17,984 bases of DNA from Wukongarchaeum sp048886645 (GTDB lineage: Archaea; Asgardarchaeota; Wukongarchaeia; Wukongarchaeales; Wukongarchaeaceae). Both the position numbers and the translations under genes were made by a program. Position 1 is the first letter of the stretch. The number at the start of each line of letters is the position of its first letter. The notes under the pieces are model-generated. The model ran no database searches. It was not told where the DNA came from and worked only from the letters and a program-made list of their open reading frames with translations. Shown here one piece after another: positions 13,308 through 17,984 of this stretch. The stretch lies in NCBI GenBank assembly GCA_048886645.1, contig JBHLKN010000034.1:1-17984 (forward strand). Direction: 5' to 3'.

Positions 13308-14195
13308 TTACCCTGAGGCACTTTCTTGAAGGCGAGTTTTCCAATCAATAGCTTCGTTTTCTAACTCTTCCTTCATCTCCTGTGTTAGGGCTAGGTTTCC
13401 CACACGATTTAGCTTTTCTATATAGCGACCCATAGTGTAGAAGGCTGGGTGATATGAGGATGACAATTGGTATAATTTTTCCCTTAAATTTTCTAGAAAC
13501 ATTGCTAGTTCGGTAGCTGGGCGGTTTTGATTTATTAAGGCTAAAAATTGGTCAAAAAGCTCCCCTATAGTTCCCCCTGTAGGCGTGAGATCGGGAGGAG
13601 CAACTACCACGGCATCGAGAGGTACTGTAGGCTGTGGCTGTGGCTGAGGCTGAGGTTTGGGTTGAGGTTGAGGTTGAGTAGGAGGGGGTGTGGTTTCTGG
13701 GATTTCAGGTATTGAAACAAATATGGGTTCGGGTTCGGGTTCTGGTTCAGGCGCAGGCGCTGGTTCAGGCTTGGGCTCGGGCTCAGAAACAGGGATTGCG
13801 GGCTCTGGTTCAAGCGCTGGNNNNNNNNNNNNNNNNNNNNNNNNNNNNNNNNNNNNNNNNNNNNNNNNNNNNNNNNNNNNNNNNNNNNNNNNNNNNNNNN
13901 NNNNNNNNNNNNNNNNNNNNGGTTCAGGCGCAGGCGCTGGTTCAGGCTTGGGCTCGGGCTCAGAAACAGGGATTGCGGGCTCTGGTTCAAGCGCTGGCGC
14001 TGGTTCAGGCTTGGGCTCGGGCTCAGAAACAGCTTCAGGAGTTTCTATGGGCTCCTCTCCTCCTTCTTCTAATAGGGAACTTAGGCGCCATTCTATTTTT
14101 CGCATGGTCATAGCAAGGTTTTCAACTGCCTTTGCAGCCTCTTCTATTTGTTTATGTAATGATTTTATTACACTCATAATCTTTTTAGAAGCCAT
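13308..14195 (-). CDS. Coiled-coil protein with Pro/Glu-rich repeat linker, unknown function
   Basis: This gene contains a 100-N gap, so its length is not known. As given it has 295 codons in three parts. Residues 1-48 form an amphipathic helix (SLHKQIEEAAKAVENLAMTM) likely to be a coiled coil. A linker of alternating Pro/Glu/Lys/Ala (EPEPKPEPAPALEPEP) follows, built from about 21-residue units, then PQPQPKPQ. The C-terminal part (about 190-295) is a helical domain with IGELFDQFLALI and MFLENLREKLYQL. No signal peptide, membrane helix or catalytic motif is seen. Low-complexity open frames on plus across this stretch are antisense images. The frame agrees on both sides of the gap only by chance of the 100-N filler. 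It lies upstream of the E2 on the same strand, so they may be co-transcribed; a role as scaffold or substrate is speculation. Confidence 0.8.
   Translation of the reverse strand: MASKKIMSVIKSLHKQIEEAAKAVENLAMTMRKIEWRLSSLLEEGGEEPIETPEAVSEPEPKPEPAPALEPEPAIPVSEPEPKPEPAPAPEXXXXXXXXXXXXXXXXXXXXXXXXXXXXXXXXXXPALEPEPAIPVSEPEPKPEPAPAPEPEPEPEPIFVSIPEIPETTPPPTQPQPQPKPQPQPQPQPTVPLDAVVVAPPDLTPTGGTIGELFDQFLALINQNRPATELAMFLENLREKLYQLSSSYHPAFYTMGRYIEKLNRVGNLALTQEMKEELENEAIDWKTRLQESASG
13731..14033. repeat. 63-bp coding tandem repeat interrupted by a 100-N gap
   Basis: Units encoding VSEPEPKPEPAPA(L/P)EPEP recur on both sides of the N run at 13821-13920, with shorter GGTTCAGG and GGCTCGGG sub-repeats inside. 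The period of 63 bp (21 codons) is in frame. The gap has exactly 100 N, an arbitrary scaffold length, so copy number is unknown. Confidence 0.85.
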
Positions 14196-14495
14196 TTAAT
14201 CACTGTCCTTTTTTATGATAATTATTTTCTTTTTAAATGGGTTTTTAAAAGGTTCTCAAGTTTGGGTACATCAGTATATTATATTGTTATTGATGTTTAA
14301 TTACTTTACTTTTTTTAGGTTCCAAATTTTACTTTATTTTAAAAAGGAGAGGTATTTTTGGGAAGGTATACAGGAACGATAAACAAGGGTAAGAAAATTA
14401 TCTAGATGTTATGCTGGGAATCTACATACTTTTATTTTTTTACAAAAATCCAAACAGTTTAAGATAGAATGGTTTTCGGGGACAAGTGATGGTTC
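14196..14495. promoter_or_regulatory. Divergent intergenic region between repeat protein and GTPase 2
   Basis: These 300 bp of AT-rich sequence hold no supported gene. A strong SD-like AAGGAGAGGT (14344-14353) precedes a TTG at 14358 that opens only a 15-codon frame ending at 14405. TATA-like candidates for GTPase 2 are ACTTTTATT near 14429 and, further away, TATATTATAT near 14274. The repeat protein's promoter must read leftwards from here. Confidence 0.4.
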
Positions 14496-15053
14496 ATGAA
14501 GCCTAAAATAAAGTTTCCTAAGAGTTTACCTTGGAAAATTTGTCTTCTTGGTGATGGTTTCGTGGGAAAAACCTGTCTTTCAAGAAAGCTCTTAACTGAA
14601 GATTTCGAAGAAAATTATGACGTGACTATTGGAGCTAATTTTTTCACAGGAAATCTAAAAGTTAATGGGTCTTCTTTAAAGATAGTGTTGTGGGATCTTA
14701 GCGGGCAAGAACGTTTTGAGGAGGTTCGCGCTCCCTTCTATCTTGGAACACAGGCAGCCCTTTTAGTTTTTGATATCACTTGCAGGGGGTCTTTTTTTGA
14801 CATAAAGCATTGGTTACGTGAACTCCAGAATAAAGCGCCAGAATCATCTTTCATAATCGTGGGAAACAAGGTGGATAAGGAGGGAGAAAGAGAAGTCTCA
14901 AAAGAAGAGGGAGAAGAATTAGCAAAAAACCTTGGAACCACTTACATAGAAACCTCAGCAAAAACAGGTTATAACGTGGAGAAAGCCTTCAAAATGGCAA
15001 TAATGAAAGCAATGAAAAAGGAGACTCTAGGCCAGGTGATGGCAATCCATTAA
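14496..15053 (+). CDS. Ras/Rab-like small GTPase 2
   Basis: A 185-residue small GTPase with G1 GDGFVGKT (19-26), switch I Thr44 in VTIGANF, G3 WDLSGQE (66-72) with the catalytic Gln71 present, G4 NKVD (124-127) and G5 ETSAK (152-156). The sequence around G3 (WDLSGQERF) and G5 is close to eukaryotic Rab proteins. A basic N-terminal extension (KPKIKFPKS) precedes the first strand. No prenylatable C-terminal cysteine exists. Unlike GTPase 1 it keeps the hydrolytic glutamine, so the two probably cycle differently. The start is ATG 14496, with GTGATGG just upstream. It ends only three bases from the convergent TRAP-like membrane gene, the second GTPase in the window with such a neighbour. Confidence 0.94.
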   Translation: MKPKIKFPKSLPWKICLLGDGFVGKTCLSRKLLTEDFEENYDVTIGANFFTGNLKVNGSSLKIVLWDLSGQERFEEVRAPFYLGTQAALLVFDITCRGSFFDIKHWLRELQNKAPESSFIIVGNKVDKEGEREVSKEEGEELAKNLGTTYIETSAKTGYNVEKAFKMAIMKAMKKETLGQVMAIH

Positions 15054-15056
15054 AAA

Positions 15057-15746
15057 CTATTTTTTAACCCTTTTAGGCCATTTTTTAAGCAAATAATATG
15101 AAAAGAAAACGCCTAAAAACGGTAAGAATACAACCACCACGATGAATATTTCGGTAAGATCCTTTGTCCCAGGTCCAGGGCGCCAAAATCCTTCCTCTTC
15201 TGGGGGTTCTTCAACAATCGTTATGAATATACCTCGTCCATTGTTTGTTAGTTGGTATCGCGTCTCGTTATCGCCCGAGGTCGTGTTTGTGAAAAACACA
15301 TAAGTTATATTTGAAGCAGGGAGGGTGAAACTATCAGTTGTGTTAATGTTTATTTGGTAACTTAGTTTTACCCATTCAGTAACATTGAGCACTGGAACGG
15401 TTAAATTAGCAAAATCAAGAGATTTTCTTTGAGAATCAGTACTGTTCCACCAACACACAGTGTCGTTCCAAATAGAGATCCCTTCTGGAAGGTTAAGATA
15501 CTCATTTATAGTTAGATTGTAAAACGTATCGTTCCTGTAGGTTGTTGATTGATTTATAGGGGATAGAAAGTTCTCAACTATAACAGTAACTGTTATATTT
15601 TCTTCTATCATGACTGTGTTTTTATCTACAACTTTAACAGTTAATAAACCGTCTTCTTGAGCATTAACTCCACTAAAGACGGAGTTTGAAAGCAATAAAA
15701 AGGTTAATACAAACAATGCTTTCAAGGCGGGTAAACGGCGTTGCAA
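15057..15746 (-). CDS. Second TRAP-beta-like signal-peptide, single-span membrane protein
   Basis: A 229-residue protein with a basic N-terminus and hydrophobic signal (about 8-25, probable cleavage after GVNA at residue 29), a beta-rich outer domain with about a dozen N-glycosylation sequons, an acidic Pro/Glu juxtamembrane stretch (VEEPPEEEG), a membrane helix (about 198-220) and a basic inner tail (KKWPKRVKK). The segment DSFTLPASNITYVF matches NYTLPPSEVTYY in the other TRAP-like protein of this window and the GYFNFTSATITYL region of TRAP-beta as recalled, so the two appear to be distant paralogues. TTG 15744-15746 is preceded by GGTGA. The first half of the outer domain carries an insertion with NDTVCWWNSTD. 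A generic CARDB-like surface protein remains possible. Confidence 0.72.
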   Translation of the reverse strand: MQRRLPALKALFVLTFLLLSNSVFSGVNAQEDGLLTVKVVDKNTVMIEENITVTVIVENFLSPINQSTTYRNDTFYNLTINEYLNLPEGISIWNDTVCWWNSTDSQRKSLDFANLTVPVLNVTEWVKLSYQININTTDSFTLPASNITYVFFTNTTSGDNETRYQLTNNGRGIFITIVEEPPEEEGFWRPGPGTKDLTEIFIVVVVFLPFLGVFFSYYLLKKWPKRVKK

Positions 15747-15951
15747 AACAGTTCACCAGAAACAAGATACGAATCTTAAACTTTACTGGCATGTGAAGGA
15801 TTTAATTTTTTACACCAGATGTTTATTAAAAGAATTTCGTTCTCTTCCTATTCGTTCTTATGCAAAGCGTATTAAGTTTTTGCCTTTCTTAAACTAAGAA
15901 TGGTGCAAATATTATCTTACATAAATAAACATAACCATTAAAAGTGGCAAG

Positions 15952-15986
15952 TTTTATATTTATGGAAAAAATTGGAAAAATGGTGA
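15952..15986 (+). promoter_or_regulatory. Promoter and ribosome binding site of the S-adenosylmethionine synthetase gene
   Basis: A TATA-like TTTTATATTTA at 15952-15962 is followed by GGTGA at 15982-15986, eight bases before ATG 15994. The leader is very short if this box is used; a second AT-rich candidate (CATAAATAAAC) lies at 15920-15930. Confidence 0.5.
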
Positions 15987-15993
15987 AATAGAT

Positions 15994-17214
15994 ATGAAGC
16001 GAAACTTAGTGATGACTGAAAAACCTAACTGCCTGGTACAGAATGAAAAAATGTGTGAGATGGTGGAAAGGAAAGGAAAAGGACACCCGGATACCATAAC
16101 AGATGCAATAGTAGAGGAAGTTTCTAGATCATTATGCAAAGAGTATTATGAATTTAGCGAGAGAATTTTTCACCATAACGTGGATAAAGCTGCTTTAGCG
16201 GGTGGTAGATCAAATGCAATCTTTGGGGGAGGAGAAGTGGAAGAGCCTATCTACATCCTTATCGTAGGAAGAGCAACCACAGAAATAGTTGGAGAAGGGA
16301 AAACAAAAAAAGTGGATGTCGGTTCAATAGTGAGTAAAGCCGTAGGAGACTCTATTACATCCAATTTAAGGTTTCTTGATCCGAAAAAACACGTAGTTAT
16401 AGACTACAAAATAAGGCCAGGAACGGTTGATCTGGTTTCAGTTTTTGAAACAGAGACAGATGTTCCTCTAGCCAATGATACTTCTTTTGGATGCGGTTTC
16501 TGGCCTTTTAGTGAAACGGAGCAATTGGTTTATGATACAGAGCATTTTCTAAATTCGCACGAATTAAAAAAAGAACTTCCAGAAGTTGGTGAGGATATAA
16601 AAGTTATGGGAGTAAGAATGGAGGATAATATAAAGCTAACAATTGCTGTGGCCATGATCTCGTCACTAGTTCCGGATCTTGATCATTATTTGAGCGCTAA
16701 AGAAGAGGTAAAAGAAAGGATACTTGATCTCGCACATAAGATAACTGAGAGGGAATTTGTTGTGGATGTTAATACAGCGGATCAACCAGATAAAGGTGTA
16801 GTGTATTTAACAGTCACAGGGACAAGTGCAGAGCATGGTGACGATGGTCAAGTAGGCAGGGGTAATAGGACTAACGGTCTTATCACACCCTACAGGCCCC
16901 AGAGCCTAGAAGCTACAGCAGGAAAAAACCCAGTTAATCATACTGGTAAACTTTTGAATGTAGCGGCGAATTCTATCTCGAAAAGAATAATAAAAGAATG
17001 TGACAAGGTTTCTGAGGTAAACGTTTTGATACTAAGCCAGATCGGGAAACCGATAGATGAACCGCAACTATGCAATGTTCAATGGATACCTTCAGAGGAA
17101 AACTTGCCAAAAACAGCGGTAGAAAATGACATAGAATCGATTTGCAACGAGGAACTTGGCAAAATACCGAAACTTTGGATCGAGTATATGGAAGGAAAAT
17201 TCGAGCTCTTTTAA
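15994..17214 (+). CDS. mat: Archaeal-type S-adenosylmethionine synthetase
   Basis: A 406-residue methionine adenosyltransferase of the archaeal family, which makes S-adenosylmethionine from ATP and methionine. It differs strongly from bacterial MetK. Recognisable are VERKGKGHPDTITDAI near residue 25, HHNVDKAALAGG, IGTS-like GTSAEHGDDGQVGRG (about 276-290) and TPYRPQSLEATAGKNPVNH (about 299-317). The length is typical for the family. The product supplies methyl transfer and radical SAM enzymes, including QueE in this window. The start is ATG 15994 with GGTGA upstream; a second in-frame ATG six codons later (VMTEKPN) is less well placed. An 87-bp gap separates it from the L35Ae gene on the same strand. 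Confidence 0.96.
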   Translation: MKRNLVMTEKPNCLVQNEKMCEMVERKGKGHPDTITDAIVEEVSRSLCKEYYEFSERIFHHNVDKAALAGGRSNAIFGGGEVEEPIYILIVGRATTEIVGEGKTKKVDVGSIVSKAVGDSITSNLRFLDPKKHVVIDYKIRPGTVDLVSVFETETDVPLANDTSFGCGFWPFSETEQLVYDTEHFLNSHELKKELPEVGEDIKVMGVRMEDNIKLTIAVAMISSLVPDLDHYLSAKEEVKERILDLAHKITEREFVVDVNTADQPDKGVVYLTVTGTSAEHGDDGQVGRGNRTNGLITPYRPQSLEATAGKNPVNHTGKLLNVAANSISKRIIKECDKVSEVNVLILSQIGKPIDEPQLCNVQWIPSEENLPKTAVENDIESICNEELGKIPKLWIEYMEGKFELF

Positions 17215-17301
17215 ACTCTAAAACCGAATTAAAAAGTAGAAAAGTATGGAACAATTTAAAAAGAGGCCTATTATTATCTTTAAATTTAGAGGGTGAATGA
17301 T

Positions 17302-17589
17302 TTGGAAAATGAACTAGTAGTCGGAAAGGAAGGCGTCATCCAAAACTACAGATTAGGAACTAGGAACCAGAAAGGTAACTGCGTTCTTGTAAAAATAGAC
17401 GGTGTTGACTCAAACAAGGAGGCATCGAGACTTATAGGGCGTCTTGTTGAATGGGTTAACCCAAAATCTGGAAAGACTATAAGGGGAAAAATCGTGCGAA
17501 CTCACGGAAACAAAGGCATTGTTAGGACGAGGTTTAAAAAAGGTTTACCAGGACAAGCTCTAGGAACAAAAATAAAGATAGTAAAATAG
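17302..17589 (+). CDS. rpl35ae: Large ribosomal subunit protein eL33 (L35Ae)
   Basis: A 95-residue L35Ae, a ribosomal protein shared by eukaryotes and some archaea and absent from bacteria. The family pattern is clear: GVIQNYRLGTRNQ, VDSNKEASRLIGRLVEW, IRGKIVRTHGNKGIVRTRF and KGLPGQALGTKIKI at the C-terminus. The frame opens at GTG 17293, but that codon lies inside the Shine-Dalgarno GAGGGTGA (17289-17296); TTG 17302, five bases beyond it, is the better start and gives MENELVVGKEG. It ends with TAG. Confidence 0.95.
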   Translation: MENELVVGKEGVIQNYRLGTRNQKGNCVLVKIDGVDSNKEASRLIGRLVEWVNPKSGKTIRGKIVRTHGNKGIVRTRFKKGLPGQALGTKIKIVK

Positions 17590-17802
17590 AGATAAGAAAA
17601 GAGAAATTGTGGATTTTTGATTAATATTAGGGAGAAACTCTTACTTTTATAAGAAAGATAATGTGAATTAGAAATTATTTTAAAGAATTAGATTAATAGT
17701 TCTTTTGTGGGGATGAATGTTTCTGGCAAGTCTGAACATCTCTTTTAGGGATGTTATGACGAATCACAGTTAAGCACGACCCACTTTTTAACGAGTTTTT
17801 GA
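17590..17802 (+). ncRNA. Possible non-coding transcript or structured intergenic region
   Basis: No open frame longer than a few codons is found. A TATA-like CTTTTATAAG at 17644-17653 could start a transcript near 17675. A perfect 8-bp hairpin, AACATCTC-TTTTA-GGGATGTT, lies at 17735-17755 (one G-U pair if RNA), and T-tracts at 17785-17789 and 17796-17800 could end it. C-box-like GGGATGA and C'-like ATGACGA occur, but a proper D box after the second guide is absent. It may equally be plain 3' sequence of two convergent genes. Confidence 0.2.
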
Positions 17803-17984
17803 TTATTTCTTGTTTTCTTCTTCTTCTAAGATATCTTTGCTTAGAGCTTCTAAGTCCTCTAACGAACCTTCTAAGACTTCTTGTTCTTCTATAGTTTCCT
17901 CTTCCTCTTCTTCTATAGTTTCCTCTTCCTCTTCTTCTATAGTTTCCTCTTCCTCTTCTTCTATAGTTTCCTCTTCCTCTTCTT
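17803..17984 (-). CDS. Acidic repeat protein, C-terminal part, truncated by window end
   Basis: The minus strand is open from the window end to a TAA at 17803-17805. Reading towards the C-terminus it gives several copies of ETIEEEEE, then EEQEVLEGSLEDLEAL and SKDILEEEENKK. At least 60 codons are present; the start lies outside. The product is an extremely acidic tail of about 60 residues, and the body of the protein is unknown. The plus strand has no comparable open frame. The acidic terminus with final KK may be a low-complexity extension of a coiled-coil or ribosome-associated protein; nothing allows a family call. Confidence 0.6.
   Translation of the reverse strand, partial: EEEEETIEEEEEETIEEEEEETIEEEEEETIEEQEVLEGSLEDLEALSKDILEEEENKK
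17893..17984. repeat. 24-bp in-frame tandem repeat at the window end
   Basis: The unit AGTTTCCTCTTCCTCTTC plus TTCTAT occurs as full copies at 17893-17916, 17917-17940 and 17941-17964, with a 20-base partial copy to 17984. The period is eight codons on the minus strand (ETIEEEEE). The sequence stops inside the repeat, as at the two N gaps, which suggests a contig edge. Confidence 0.95.

Noticed and set aside
13688..14199. Gly/Ser-rich and Val/Gln/Ala-rich proteins on the plus strand
   Set aside because: They are antisense images of the Pro/Glu repeat; the minus frame has ordinary sequence at both ends and a start with a coiled coil.
14358..14405. 15-codon frame after a strong SD (AAGGAGAGGT)
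   Set aside because: It is too short to support, with no similarity to anything recognised; noted only in the intergenic entry.
17711..17790. C/D box guide RNA
   Set aside because: C and C' boxes each have a mismatch, the spacing between D' and C' is too long and no final CTGA box is found.
79..17984. Mobile element, prophage or toxin-antitoxin locus
   Set aside because: No transposase, integrase, terminal repeats or toxin-like pairs were seen on either strand.

Overview
The window is archaeal and AT-rich. It has TATA-type promoters, Shine-Dalgarno sites of the GGTG/GGAGG kind, frequent TTG and GTG starts, an archaeal-type S-adenosylmethionine synthetase, ribosomal protein L35Ae, a beta-CASP RNase of the archaeal CPSF type and the preQ0 (archaeosine) genes. 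It also carries several eukaryote-like genes: an E2 ubiquitin-conjugating enzyme with its catalytic cysteine, two Ras/Rab-like GTPases, a Get3/ArsA ATPase, and two signal-peptide plus single-span proteins whose outer domain resembles the beta subunit of the eukaryotic translocon-associated protein complex (TRAP-beta/SSR2). Together these suggest an Asgard archaeon or a close ESP-rich relative. The lineage is an inference, because no marker gene was aligned.

Layout. 1-1617: two tandem sirtuin genes, the first broken by a TAG stop and a frameshift, the second intact. 1814-2936: a small eight-cysteine zinc protein whose 3' end has been overrun by a 34-bp tandem array (with an assembly gap), then two tandemly duplicated two-span membrane proteins. 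2945-6932, minus strand: a small beta-barrel-like protein, the beta-CASP RNase, an unknown helical protein, the Get3/ArsA ATPase and the first TRAP-beta-like protein. 7309-9130, plus strand: GTPase 1, an unknown 221-residue protein in the same operon, and a two-CBS protein. 9293-12575: the four enzymes from GTP to preQ0 (queE, mptA/folE2 and queD on plus, queC convergent on minus). 12744-14195, minus strand: the E2 and, upstream of it, a coiled-coil protein with a Pro/Glu-rich repeat linker (second assembly gap). 14496-15746: GTPase 2, convergent with the second TRAP-beta-like protein. 15994-17589: S-adenosylmethionine synthetase and L35Ae. 17803 to the end: the C-terminus of an acidic repeat protein on minus, running off the window inside a 24-bp repeat.

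The most interesting pattern is that both small GTPases sit next to a gene for a TRAP-beta-like single-span protein, and one pair also adjoins a Get3-type membrane-targeting ATPase. This hints at an archaeal GTPase/membrane-protein biogenesis module. That reading rests on gene context and on motifs compared by eye. Both runs of exactly 100 Ns, and the window end, lie inside tandem repeats, so repeat copy numbers there are unknown.
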